NCBI RefSeq assembly: GCF_000420025.1
Contig: NZ_ATUD01000008.1
Coordinates: 1-64,000, forward strand
Direction of reading: 5' to 3'
DNA: 64,000 nt
Origin: Patulibacter americanus DSM 16676
GTDB lineage: Bacteria > Actinomycetota > Thermoleophilia > Solirubrobacterales > Solirubrobacteraceae
Positions 41,243 to 49,643 of this stretch are shown here, one piece after another (the first letter of the stretch is position 1; every line of letters begins with the position of its first letter). A program made the position numbers and the translations under genes. The notes under the pieces were generated by a model. It was not told the origin of the DNA. It did no database searches and was given only the letters and a program-made list of their open reading frames with translations.

Positions 41243-41247
41243 CCGCC

Positions 41248-42473
41248 GTGCCGGACGCTCCCGCAGGGCGACGGGACGGCGTGCCGCCCGAGGCCGCCCT
41301 GCGGGCGCTGGTCCCGCGGGTCCTCGCGGGCCTCGTCCGACGCGGGGAGGACTTCCACGACGCGGAGGAGGCGCTGCAGGAGGCCCTGGTCGAGGCGCTC
41401 CGCGTGTGGCCGGCGCATCCGCCGGACGACCCGCGGGCGTGGCTGGCGACGGTCGCGACGCGGCGGCTCGTCGACGCGCGCCGGGCCGCCACCGCGAGGC
41501 GCCGGCGCGAGGAGCAGGTCGACGCCGAGCCGCGACCCGCGCCGTCGACCGAGGTGGGCGACGACACGCTGTTCCTGCTCTTCTGCTGCTGTCATCCCGA
41601 CCTGGCCCCGACGTCGCAGGTCGCGCTGACGTTGCGCGCGGTCGGCGGCCTGAGCACCCGCGAGATCGCCGACGCGTTCTACGTGCCGGAGGCGACGATG
41701 GCCCAGCGGATCAGCCGCGCCAAGCGGACGCTGCGTGGGCAGCGACTCGACCGGCCCGGTGACCTTGCGGTGGTGCTGCGGGTGCTCTACCTGATCTACA
41801 CGGCCGGTCACGCGGGACCGGCCGCCCGGATCGACCTGGCGGAGAGGCGATCCGCCTGACCCGCCAGCTGACCCATGTCACGGACGAGCCCGAGGCACGC
41901 GGCCTGCTGGCGCTCATGTTGCTGAACCACGCGCGGTCCCCGGCGCGGTTCGACGTCGCGGGCCTCCTCGTCCCGCTCGACCGCCAGGACCGCACGCTCT
42001 GGAACACGGCGCTGATCACCGAGGGCGTCGCGGCGCTGCAGTCCGCGTTGGCCGCCCAGACGGACGAGCGGCCGCCGGGCCGGCACCAGATCGAGGCGGC
42101 GATCGCGGCCCTGCACGACGACGCGGCCACCGCGGACGAGACGGACTGGACGCAGATCCTCGGGTGGTACGACGACCTCGTCGCCCTCACCGGCGACCCG
42201 GTGCGCGAGGACCCGGCGGCGGTGCTCGGGCGGTCCGTCGCCGTGGGCCACGTCCTGGGCGCCGCGGCCGGGCTGCGCGAGATCGACCGCCTGCGCGAGG
42301 GGATGGGGGACCGGCACCGCTGGCACGCCGTCCGTGGCTATCTGCTCGAGCTCGGCGGCGAGCTGCCCGCCGCGGCCGACGCGTACGCCGAGGCCGCGCA
42401 CCGGGCCACGAACATCGCGGAGCGCGACCACCTGGTGCGGCAGGCGGCGGCGATGCACGCCGACGCGGGATGA
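41248..42473 (+). pseudogene. ECF RNA polymerase sigma factor (DUF6596 type) with a frameshift
   Basis: The N-terminal part (41248-41859, 203 codons) has sigma region 2 (EDFHDAEEALQEALVEALRVWP) and region 4 (LSTREIADAFYVPEATMAQRI), then VLRVLYLIYTAGH. It runs off frame at GACCTGGCGGAGAGGCGATC and stops at 41859. The C-terminal part continues in another frame from about 41845, as AIRLTRQLTHVTDEPEARGLLALML then LLVPLDRQDRTLWNTALI to 42473. A single missing G near 41840 restores one protein of about 408 aa, the family length. Either the gene is broken or the base was lost in sequencing. Start is GTG 41248, 5 bases after the DGPF gene. Confidence 0.8.
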
Positions 42474-42525
42474 ACGCCGGGGCGCGGGGTGGCCGCGACA
42501 ACCGAGCGGCCCACGCGCGCCGTGC

Positions 42526-43113
42526 CTAGGCGAACAGCCCCGCGGTCGCGACCTCGACCCGCCGGCGGGCCGCGTCGGCGTCGTCGCCGAAGCGGTCGAC
42601 GCCCCAGGAGAGCACGGTGACGAGCTCGAACGTCTCGTCGACCGTGACGGGGTCGGGGACCGCGCCCGCGGCCTTCGCCGCGTCGAGCAGCCCGCCCGTA
42701 CGGGCGCGGAGCGGGTCGCAGGCCGAGGCCACCGGCGAGTCCGGGTCACGCCCGGCGCCGGCCACGCACGCGGGCAGGTCGTGCCACGTGCGCAGCTGCC
42801 ACGTCAGGTGCACGAGCCACTCCGCCAGCGCCTCGCGGGGCCCGAGCGTCGCCGCCAGCTCGTCCGCGTCGACCAGCGCCGCCTCGATGCTCGACTCCAG
42901 GACCGCGGCGAGCAGGTCGTCGCGTGTCGGGAAGTTCCGGTAGAGCGTCGCGTTGCCCACGCCCGCACGCAGGGCGATGCCGTCGAGCGAGGCGAGGACG
43001 CCCTCGTCCTCGAAGGTCTCCCGCGCCGCCCGCAGGATCGCGTCGCGGTTGCGCTGGGCGTCGGCGCGCAGGGGTCGCGGCGCGTCGGCTTCGGCGGTTC
43101 GGGCAGGGGTCAT
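42526..43113 (-). CDS. TetR/AcrR-family transcriptional regulator
   Basis: 195 aa. ATG 43113 (MTPARTAEADAPRPL) fits the family; a longer frame to 43209 would run through the operators. ILRAARETFEDEGVLASLDGIALRAGVGNATLYRNFPTRDDLLAAVL is the TetR helix-turn-helix (about 30-75). The C-terminal domain is helical, of the kind seen in SDR-linked repressors. It diverges from the SDR gene, with two matching palindromes between them, so it probably represses that gene and itself. Confidence 0.92.
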   Translation of the reverse strand: MTPARTAEADAPRPLRADAQRNRDAILRAARETFEDEGVLASLDGIALRAGVGNATLYRNFPTRDDLLAAVLESSIEAALVDADELAATLGPREALAEWLVHLTWQLRTWHDLPACVAGAGRDPDSPVASACDPLRARTGGLLDAAKAAGAVPDPVTVDETFELVTVLSWGVDRFGDDADAARRRVEVATAGLFA

Positions 43114-43124
43114 GGCACGGGTCC

Positions 43125-43154
43125 TTGACAAACTGGGGAGTCTCCCCACATACT
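43125..43154 (+). promoter_or_regulatory. sigma70-like promoter of the SDR gene
   Basis: TTGACA (43125-43130) and CATACT (43149-43154) are spaced by 18 bases and point at the SDR gene. The first operator palindrome fills the spacer, so a bound repressor would block polymerase. Confidence 0.6.
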
Positions 43155-43173
43155 CTTTCCGGGGAACATCCCC
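43134..43173. promoter_or_regulatory. paired TetR operators between TetR and SDR genes
   Basis: TGGGGA-GTC-TCCCCA (43134-43148) and GGGGA-ACA-TCCCC (43161-43173) share the GGGGA-N3-TCCCC pattern, with centres 26 bases apart. They lie in the 79-base gap between divergent starts, and one covers the promoter spacer. Confidence 0.65.
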
Positions 43174-43192
43174 ACTTGACGGAGGAGAATAG

Positions 43193-43918
43193 ATGAGCCA
43201 GTCGCTCAACGGTCGGATCGTGCTCGTGACGGGGGCGAACGGCGGACTCGGCGAGCCCCTCGTGCGCCAGGCGCTCGAGCGCGGCGCCGCGAAGGTCTAC
43301 GCCGCCGCGCGCCGCCCGAAGGAGTGGGGGGACCCGCGGATCGAGCCGCTGCGACTCGACATCACCGACCTCGACCAGGTCGCCCGCGCCGCGGAGACCG
43401 CGTCCGACGTCGACCTCGTGGTCAACAACGCCGCGATCGCGCCCGCCGGAGACCGGATCACGGGGCCGGAGGACGAGCTCCGCCGGATCTTCGAGACGAA
43501 CGTCTTCGGCAACCTGCGCGTGGCCAACGCCTTCGCGCCGGTGCTGGCGGCCAACGGCGGCGGCACGCTGCTGAACGTCCTCTCCGCCGCTGCCTGGATC
43601 CCGGTGCCCACCGGCTACGCGATGTCGAAGGCCGCGATGTGGTCGGCGACCAATGCCCTGCGCCTCGAGCTCCGCGGGCAGGGCACGGACGTCATCGGCC
43701 TGCTCGTCGGCATGATCGATACGCCGATGTCGGCGGAGTGGGAGGTGCCGAAGGTCAGCCCCCGGAGCGTCGTCGACCAGGCCTACGACGGGGTGGCGGA
43801 GGGCGCCTTCGAGGTGCTCGCGGACGACGACACCCGAGGCCTGAAGAGCGGGCTGGGCACGCCGGCCGAGCAGCTGTACCCGCCGCTGCACGAGCAGCTG
43901 GAGTGGTTCACCGCCTGA
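43193..43918 (+). CDS. short-chain dehydrogenase/reductase
   Basis: 241 aa, ATG after GGAGGAG. IVLVTGANGGLGEPLVRQAL is the T-G-x3-G-x-G cofactor motif, DLVVNNAAIAPAG the N-N-A-A motif, and GYAMSKAAMWSATNAL the catalytic Tyr-x3-Lys, with Ser in LNVLSAAAWIPV. Residues after strand 2 (AAARRPKEW) suggest NADP. It is a small alcohol/ketone reductase of unknown substrate. The divergent TetR repressor and its operators imply induction by a ligand, probably a substrate or toxic chemical. Confidence 0.92.
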   Translation: MSQSLNGRIVLVTGANGGLGEPLVRQALERGAAKVYAAARRPKEWGDPRIEPLRLDITDLDQVARAAETASDVDLVVNNAAIAPAGDRITGPEDELRRIFETNVFGNLRVANAFAPVLAANGGGTLLNVLSAAAWIPVPTGYAMSKAAMWSATNALRLELRGQGTDVIGLLVGMIDTPMSAEWEVPKVSPRSVVDQAYDGVAEGAFEVLADDDTRGLKSGLGTPAEQLYPPLHEQLEWFTA

Positions 43919-43996
43919 GCCCGGGCCGGTCTGGCCGACCCGCGCCTGCGTGCCCGCGCCGACCCGCGTCGGGAGCGTCGTGCGAGCATCCCGTCC

Positions 43997-44419
43997 GTGC
44001 CGAAGTCACCCGCACCGTCCACATGCCCGTGCGGCTCCGGCGAGCCCTACGCGGCCTGCTGCGGTCCCTTGCACCGCGGCCGCGTCACCGGCCTCGTGAC
44101 GGCCCCGACCGCCGAGCGGCTGATGCGGTCCCGCTACAGCGCGTTCGCCCTCGGGGAGCGTGACTACCTGCTCCAGACGTGGCACCCGTCGACCCGCCCG
44201 GCGTCCCTCGAGCTCGACGACGACCTGGAATGGCGCCGGCTCGAGATCCTCGGGACCACGGCCGGCGGCGAGCGCGACCTGGCCGGAACCGTTGCGTTCG
44301 CCGCGCACTTCTGGGACGCCTCGAGCCGCCGGGCTGGCCGACAGCCGGAGAACAGCGCCTTCGTGCGTGAGGCCGGCCAGTGGTTCTACGTCGGTCCGAC
44401 GCCCGGCACGCCGTCGTAG
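43997..44419 (+). CDS. YchJ-like SEC-C motif protein (UPF0225)
   Basis: 140 aa, GTG start at 43997. STCPCGSGEPYAACCGPLHRG is the Cys-rich zinc-binding SEC-C motif, followed by APTAERLMRSRYSAFALGERDYLLQTWH and FAAHFWD, the signature of the YchJ/UPF0225 family. The C-terminal FVREAGQWFYVGPTPG completes an NTF2-like fold. Function unknown. Its last 34 bases overlap the convergent reductase gene. Confidence 0.9.
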   Translation: MPKSPAPSTCPCGSGEPYAACCGPLHRGRVTGLVTAPTAERLMRSRYSAFALGERDYLLQTWHPSTRPASLELDDDLEWRRLEILGTTAGGERDLAGTVAFAAHFWDASSRRAGRQPENSAFVREAGQWFYVGPTPGTPS

Positions 44420-45012
44420 TCGGCCAGCGCGGCCTCACCGGTCACCTCGTACTCGAGGATCGCCAGGCCCGATGGAGTGATCCGGTGCTCGGTGAGGCGG
44501 AGGCCGACGCCGGCCGTCCCGGTCAGCAGGCGCCGTCCCTGACCGACGACCACGGGCGCAACCACGACGCGGAGGACGTCCACGAGGCCGGCGTCCAGCA
44601 GCGACGCGGCGAGGCGCGCGCTCCCGTGGACCTGCAGCTCGCGCCCCGGCTGCGCCCGCAGGGCGCCGACGGTCTCGGTGAGTTCGCCGCGCAGCACGGT
44701 GGTCGGCCCCCAGCTGCCCCCGGCCAGCGTGCTGCTGACCACGTACTTCGGCAGCGCGTTCATCCGCCGGGTGAACGGGTCGGGCTCCTCGATCGCCGGC
44801 CAGTCGCGGGCGAACGCCTCGTACGTGCGACGGCCGAGCAGCAGCCCGTCAGCGCGGTCGAGCCACTCCGACGCCTGCGCGACGAACGCCTCGTCGAGGT
44901 GCGGGACGAACCAGCCGCCGCGCGTGAACCCGTCGCTCGCGTCCTCGTCGGCGGACCCGGGGCCCTGCGAGACCCCGTCGAGGCTGACGAACTCGACGAC
45001 GGCGACCCTCAC
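44386..45012 (-). CDS. dihydrofolate reductase-like (RibD C-terminal domain) protein
   Basis: 208 aa, GTG start at 45012 overlapping the SRPBCC stop (GTGA). VRVAVVEFVSLDGVSQGPGSADEDASDGF-type start (split here: VAVVEFVSLDGV, then GGWFVPHLDEAFV), GLLLGRRTYEAFARDWP and LPKYVVSSTL are typical of stand-alone DHFR-fold proteins in ArsR operons. It binds NADPH; the natural substrate is unknown. Third gene of the ArsR-SRPBCC-reductase unit. Confidence 0.88.
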   Translation of the reverse strand: MRVAVVEFVSLDGVSQGPGSADEDASDGFTRGGWFVPHLDEAFVAQASEWLDRADGLLLGRRTYEAFARDWPAIEEPDPFTRRMNALPKYVVSSTLAGGSWGPTTVLRGELTETVGALRAQPGRELQVHGSARLAASLLDAGLVDVLRVVVAPVVVGQGRRLLTGTAGVGLRLTEHRITPSGLAILEYEVTGEAALADYDGVPGVGPT

Positions 45013-45494
45013 GAGACGGCCCCGCTCTCGGCCAGGGCCGCCAGCGCCGCGGTGACGGAGCCCCAGCCGTCGAAGAAGCCGAGCTGCTCGTGGCGGTCGC
45101 GGGCGGCGGGGTCGCCGTGGCGCACGATCGCGCGGTAGTCCGTGCCGTCGGGGTGGTCGGCGAGCGTGATCTCGGCGGTCATCGACACCGGGGCGGGCGG
45201 CGCGGGCCGCCAGGCGCTGTCGATCGCGTTGGTGAACACGATCCGCTCGTCGGCCTCGACGAGCAGGAAGATCCCGTCGGTGTGGGGGACGAACGCCTCG
45301 CCGTCGTCGCTCATGCTCGTCACGAAGGCGCCGCCCGGGCGCACCTCGAGTCGGTCGACGCGGGAGACGGTCGGCGCGGGCACCCACCAGCGCGCCAGCA
45401 GGTCGGGGTCGGTCCACGCGCGCCAGACACTGCGGCGCGGGGCGCGGATCACGCGCTGCAGCGTCAGGTCGAGGGTGGGGTCGATGGTGCTCAT
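45009..45494 (-). CDS. SRPBCC (AHSA1) domain protein
   Basis: 161 aa, ATG overlapping the ArsR stop (ATGA). LTLQRVIRAPRRSVWRAWTDPDLLARWWVP is the first strand and helices of an AHSA1-type START fold, and HEQLGFFDGWGSVTAALAAL its C-terminal helix. These proteins have a deep cavity that binds hydrophobic ligands. The function here is unknown, but the ArsR-SRPBCC order is very common and suggests a ligand-sensing or detoxifying role. Confidence 0.92.
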   Translation of the reverse strand: MSTIDPTLDLTLQRVIRAPRRSVWRAWTDPDLLARWWVPAPTVSRVDRLEVRPGGAFVTSMSDDGEAFVPHTDGIFLLVEADERIVFTNAIDSAWRPAPPAPVSMTAEITLADHPDGTDYRAIVRHGDPAARDRHEQLGFFDGWGSVTAALAALAESGAVS

Positions 45495-45823
45495 GCGTGC
45501 TCCCTGGGGTCGGTGACGAGACGCTCGAGGCGGTCGGTGCGGCCCTCCCAGAGGCGCCGCTCCTCCGCCAGCCAGTCGTCCACGAGCGCGAGCCGGTCGC
45601 GGTCGAGCACGCACGTGCGCACCCGCCCCGTCTTGCTCGTCGTGATCAGCCCGCTCTCCTCGAGAGCGCGGACGTGCTTCATGAACGACGGCAGGGTGAT
45701 GGGGACGTCGGCGGCCAGCTCGCCCACGCTGGCGGGCCCGGCGCCGAGGCGGTGGATCACGATGCGCCGCGTCGGGTCGGCGAGCGCGGCGAAGACGTCG
45801 CCCAACGGGTCATGCTTAGCCAT
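45491..45823 (-). CDS. ArsR-family transcriptional regulator
   Basis: 110 aa. DVFAALADPTRRIVIHRLGAGPASVGELAADVPITLPSFMKHVRALEESGLI is the winged helix. There are no metal-binding Cys residues in the recognition helix, so it is unlikely to sense arsenite or cadmium. The first gene of a three-gene unit with SRPBCC and a DHFR-like protein, all joined by 4-base overlaps. It probably represses that unit. Confidence 0.93.
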   Translation of the reverse strand: MAKHDPLGDVFAALADPTRRIVIHRLGAGPASVGELAADVPITLPSFMKHVRALEESGLITTSKTGRVRTCVLDRDRLALVDDWLAEERRLWEGRTDRLERLVTDPREHA

Positions 45824-45972
45824 GTGGCGAAGTATCGCCCATGCTCGACGCTTAGCGCAAGGGCAAAGTGTCTGGCGTTTGTCGCGAAGGCGCCACCGCC
45901 GTCACGGCCCCCGCCAGGCGGCGACGACCGCGCGTCGTCCTGGGCCTCGGGCACCATCCCCGGTGATGACGC

Positions 45973-47169
45973 ATGGGCGATGACGCGATCCGCACGGTCA
46001 CCGACGACGAGCGGCGTGCGCGGCTGGCCGTCCGCCACGCCCTCGGCGCCGAGCACCGACCGGCGTCGGTCGAGGCCGCCGTCGCGGCGATGACCTGTCT
46101 GCACGCCACCGAGCCCGCGAGCGTCTTCCTCTCGGCGCACGCCCGCACCGGGGCCACGCGGGCGCAGATCGCCCACGCGCTCTACGAGGAGCGCTCCGTC
46201 GTCCTGCAGCTCGCGATGCGCCGCACCGTCTTCGCGTTCCCCCGCGACCTGCTGCCCGCCGTCCACGGGAGCGCCGCCGCCCGCGTCGCGAAGCAGATCG
46301 GTGCCCGGCTCGCGAAGGAGGTCGAGACCCACGGGCTCGCCACCGACGGCGCCGCCTGGGTCGCGGAGACGTGCGCGGCGGTCCGCGAGCGGCTGCGGGA
46401 GGCGCCAGCGACGACGCAGGAGCTCCGCGAGGCGCTGCCGGCGCTGGCCGCGCGCATCGACCCGGCCCCCGGCAAGCGGTACGGCGGCGAGATCCCGATC
46501 GGCCCGCGGGTCCTCGGGGTCCTGGCCGCCGACGGCAGCGTGGTGCGGGGGAGGCCCGCGTCGGGCTGGAAGGTCTCCCGGCCGTACTGGACCCTCGCGG
46601 AGGAGTGGCTGGGCACCGCCCCGGACCACCTGCCGGAGCGCGAGGGCTACGCGGAGCTCGTGCGCCGCTGGCTGTGGAGCTTCGGGCCGGGCACGGAGGA
46701 CGACCTCGTGTGGTGGCTCGGGGCGACGAAGGGCGCGGTGCGCCACGCGCTCGCAGACGTGGAGGCGACCCCGGTGCGGCTCGCCGACGGGGCGCCCGCG
46801 TTCCTGCATCCCGACGACACGGCTCAGGTCGCCTCGCCCGCCCCGTGGGCGGCGCTGCTGCCCGCGCTGGACCCGACGACGATGGGGTGGAAGGGCCGCG
46901 ACTTCTACCTCGGCGACCTCGGTCCGCAGCTCTTCGACCGCAACGGCAACGCCGGTCCGACGGCCTGGTGGGAGGGCCGGGTCGTCGGCGGGTGGACCCA
47001 GGACGACGCGGGACGGGTGGTCGTCGTCCCGGCGATCCCACTCCCCTCCGGGGCCCGTGACGCCCTCGACGCCGAGGCCGAGCGCTTGACCGCTTGGCTG
47101 GACGGCGACGTCGTGAAGACGATCTACCAGTCGCCACTGGCCCGGGCGTACGCGGCCGGTGACGTCTAG
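45973..47169 (+). CDS. winged-helix DNA-binding protein of the AlkX/YcaQ type
   Basis: 398 aa. The N-terminal LAVRHALG... AAVAAMTCLHATEPASVFLSAHAR and LQLAMRRTVFAFPRDLLPAVHG match the winged-helix domain family PF06224. MGWKGRDFYLG and FDRNGNAGPTAWWEGRVVGGW are conserved late blocks. Members of this fold include DNA glycosylases that open interstrand crosslinks (AlkZ/YcaQ), but this subgroup is uncharacterised and the Gln-x-Asp/Gln catalytic motif is not evident. The stop overlaps the convergent MFS gene by 4 bases. Confidence 0.85.
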   Translation: MGDDAIRTVTDDERRARLAVRHALGAEHRPASVEAAVAAMTCLHATEPASVFLSAHARTGATRAQIAHALYEERSVVLQLAMRRTVFAFPRDLLPAVHGSAAARVAKQIGARLAKEVETHGLATDGAAWVAETCAAVRERLREAPATTQELREALPALAARIDPAPGKRYGGEIPIGPRVLGVLAADGSVVRGRPASGWKVSRPYWTLAEEWLGTAPDHLPEREGYAELVRRWLWSFGPGTEDDLVWWLGATKGAVRHALADVEATPVRLADGAPAFLHPDDTAQVASPAPWAALLPALDPTTMGWKGRDFYLGDLGPQLFDRNGNAGPTAWWEGRVVGGWTQDDAGRVVVVPAIPLPSGARDALDAEAERLTAWLDGDVVKTIYQSPLARAYAAGDV

Positions 47170-48536
47170 GGGCGTCCCGGAGGCGATCCGACCGCCGGGG
47201 TCGGGGCGCCCGCCCGGCCGGAACCGGGCGTCGCAGATCCACCGGAGCCGACCGTCGCGTCGCCACCGGGGCCGGGCGTCGCATCCCCACCGGGACCAGG
47301 CGATGGATCGCCACCGGGCGTTCCCGGCAGCCGGCGGACGTCGGGCATGGAGACGAGAGCCAAGCTCGCCGCGGCGGCGATCCCGAACGCCACCCAGAGC
47401 GCGGCGCTCGTGCCGACCAACGCCGCGATCGGCGCCCAGATCGCCAGTCCGACCGGCGCGAAGACGAGGGAGCCGAACCAGTCGTAGGAGCTGATGCGCG
47501 ACAGGGCGTCGTGGGGGATGTGGCGCTGGAGCGTCGACTCCCACACCGAGGCCGCGAGCGTCATCCCGGCGCCCGACAGCAGCGCGCCGCAGACGAGCAG
47601 CGGCACCGTCGGGGACGCGGCCAGGCAGGCCAGCGGGATCGCGACGACACCGTCGGCCACGGCGACGAAGACCAGTGGCCGCCGGGGATCGACCTGGGTG
47701 GCGAGGAGGCTGCCGAGGAGCGCCCCGACCCCGACGGCGCCGAGGATCACGCCCCACGCCCCGGCGCCACCGAGCTCGCGGTCGGCCAGGACGGGCCCGA
47801 GGACGTTCCACGCACTCCACACGACGTTGCCGACCGCGAAGTACGCGACGACCGTCCACACCCACCGGCGCGACCGGAAGGCGGTCCAACCCTCACGCAG
47901 GTCGGTGAGGAACGGCTGCGCGTCCGTGGCGACGTGCCGCGGCAGGCGCAGAAGTCCCAGACAGACCGCGCTGAGCGCGAACGTCAGGGCGTCGACGGCG
48001 ATCGCCCAGCCCGCGCCGACGAGGGCTACGAGCACCCCGGCGACGACGGGCCCGAGGATCTCACCCGCCGAGATCGCGCTCGCGCGCAGGGCGTTGGCCG
48101 GCTGGAGCTGCTCGGGCGCCACGATCGCCGGCAGCAGGCCCAGCGTGGCGGGGCTGAAGAAGCCGGTCGCCACCCCGGTCACGCCCGCGAGCAGGGCGAG
48201 CGTCCAGACCTCGGCGACACCCGTGAGGAGCAGCACCGCCATCGTGCCCTGGGTCGCCACGCGGACGAGGTCGGCGATCACCATGACGGCGCGCCGCGAC
48301 GTCCGGTCGGCCACCACGCCGCCGATCAGGACGCTCGCCACCAGCGGCAGGACGCCCGCCGCGAGGACGAGCCCGACGTCCGAGGGCGAGCCGCCGATCT
48401 CGAGCACCGCGAAGGCGAGCGCGACGGCGACCATCTTGTCGCCGAGCACCGACACGGCCTGGCCGCCGAGCAGCAGCCGGAAGTCCCGGCCTCGGAGGAC
48501 CGCCAGGTTGTCGAGCACGCGCGCCACGGAGCGCAT
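47166..48536 (-). CDS. MFS transporter, probable drug exporter
   Basis: 456 aa. Twelve hydrophobic segments begin with FRLLLGGQAVSVLGDKMVAVALAFAVLEIGG, and VVADRTSRRAVMVIADLVR is the MFS loop 2-3 motif. It resembles the MFS_3 (enterobactin exporter-like) type of actinobacteria. The last 60 residues are a Gly/Pro/Asp/Ser/Thr tail with repeats of GPGGDAT/GSGGSAT type, probably disordered. Proton-driven export of a small molecule is expected. It diverges from the ArsR/DUF5937 gene, its likely regulator. Confidence 0.9.
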   Translation of the reverse strand: MRSVARVLDNLAVLRGRDFRLLLGGQAVSVLGDKMVAVALAFAVLEIGGSPSDVGLVLAAGVLPLVASVLIGGVVADRTSRRAVMVIADLVRVATQGTMAVLLLTGVAEVWTLALLAGVTGVATGFFSPATLGLLPAIVAPEQLQPANALRASAISAGEILGPVVAGVLVALVGAGWAIAVDALTFALSAVCLGLLRLPRHVATDAQPFLTDLREGWTAFRSRRWVWTVVAYFAVGNVVWSAWNVLGPVLADRELGGAGAWGVILGAVGVGALLGSLLATQVDPRRPLVFVAVADGVVAIPLACLAASPTVPLLVCGALLSGAGMTLAASVWESTLQRHIPHDALSRISSYDWFGSLVFAPVGLAIWAPIAALVGTSAALWVAFGIAAAASLALVSMPDVRRLPGTPGGDPSPGPGGDATPGPGGDATVGSGGSATPGSGRAGAPTPAVGSPPGRP

Positions 48537-48585
48537 GATCGGATCCGCCGCGGGCCCGCGCCTACAATTCAGCTGTGGCTACACC

Positions 48586-49599
48586 GTGCTGACGTTCCAC
48601 CTCGAGCCGGATGAGCTCGCGCGCACGCGCTTCGCCTGCTCCGTCCTGCACGAGACGATCGCCAGCCTGCGGGCGGTCGCCGACCCGGCCGCCTACGCCA
48701 TGCACCTGCCGTGGCTGCGCGAGACCACCCCGCGCATCGCCGGGATGGACCTGGCGCTGCTCCGGGCGCTCGTGCCGGCGGAGGGCTACGTCCCGGACTT
48801 CGTGATGCCCCCGCCGGACTCCCCGATGCCGGACCTCGAGGCCGAGCTCGACCGCGTCGAGGCCGCCCCGCCCGACCAGGTGCGGATCGAGCTGGCCGAG
48901 GCGTTTCCGGCGGGCCTGCCGCCCGTGGTGCGTGCGCTGGCCGACGATCCCCCGGCGACGCTGCGGGTCCTCCGTGCCCAGCTGGCCGCGTACTTCGCGG
49001 CGGCGCTCGCGGACCACTGGCCCGCCCTGCGGGCGCTGCTGCAGGCGGACATCGCCTACCGGGCACGCCGGCTCGCGGAGGGCGGGGCACGCGCGCTGTT
49101 CGCCGACCTGCACCCCGCCGTCCGTCTGCGGGACGGCGGCCGGCTCGACGTCGCCACCCGGTACCACGCCCCGACGGCCCTCGACGGCCGCGGGCTGCTG
49201 CTCATGCCCTCGGTGTTCGCGTGGCCGTCGATCTACGCGGTCACGGACGCGCCGTGGCAGCCCACCCTCATCTACGCCGCCCGCGGCGTCGCCACGTCCT
49301 GGGAGCCCACGTCCGACCCGGGCCCGGAGGCGCTCGCCCGGGTGCTCGGCCGGACCCGCGCCGGGCTGCTGCAGGCGCTCGACGTGCCGCGCACCGGCCG
49401 CGCCCTGGCCGACGCGTTGGGCATCACGCCCAGCGCGGTCTCGCAGCACGTCGGCGCGCTGCGCGACGCCGGCCTGGTGCGGACCTACCGCGACGGGCGC
49501 CACGTCATGAGCTGCCGCACGGCGCTGGGGGACGGGCTGCTGGCCGGCGCGACCCCGGTGCAGGCCGCGCGATCCGCCGCCGCCCGAGACCCGCGGTAG
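48586..49599 (+). CDS. winged-helix (ArsR-type, DUF5937) regulator
   Basis: 337 aa, GTG start at 48586. VLTFHLEPDELARTRFACS and the middle helical region belong to DUF5937. The C-terminal GRALADALGITPSAVSQHVGALRDAGLVRTYRDGRHVMSCRT is an ArsR-like winged helix. The large N-terminal domain probably binds a ligand. It is divergent from the MFS gene with a 49-base gap that contains TTCAGCTGTGGCTACA, so regulation of that exporter is likely. Confidence 0.88.
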   Translation: MLTFHLEPDELARTRFACSVLHETIASLRAVADPAAYAMHLPWLRETTPRIAGMDLALLRALVPAEGYVPDFVMPPPDSPMPDLEAELDRVEAAPPDQVRIELAEAFPAGLPPVVRALADDPPATLRVLRAQLAAYFAAALADHWPALRALLQADIAYRARRLAEGGARALFADLHPAVRLRDGGRLDVATRYHAPTALDGRGLLLMPSVFAWPSIYAVTDAPWQPTLIYAARGVATSWEPTSDPGPEALARVLGRTRAGLLQALDVPRTGRALADALGITPSAVSQHVGALRDAGLVRTYRDGRHVMSCRTALGDGLLAGATPVQAARSAAARDPR

Positions 49600-49643
49600 C
49601 GGGCTGCCCGAGCGCGGGCGGGAATGCGCCCCGGCCCGTACGC

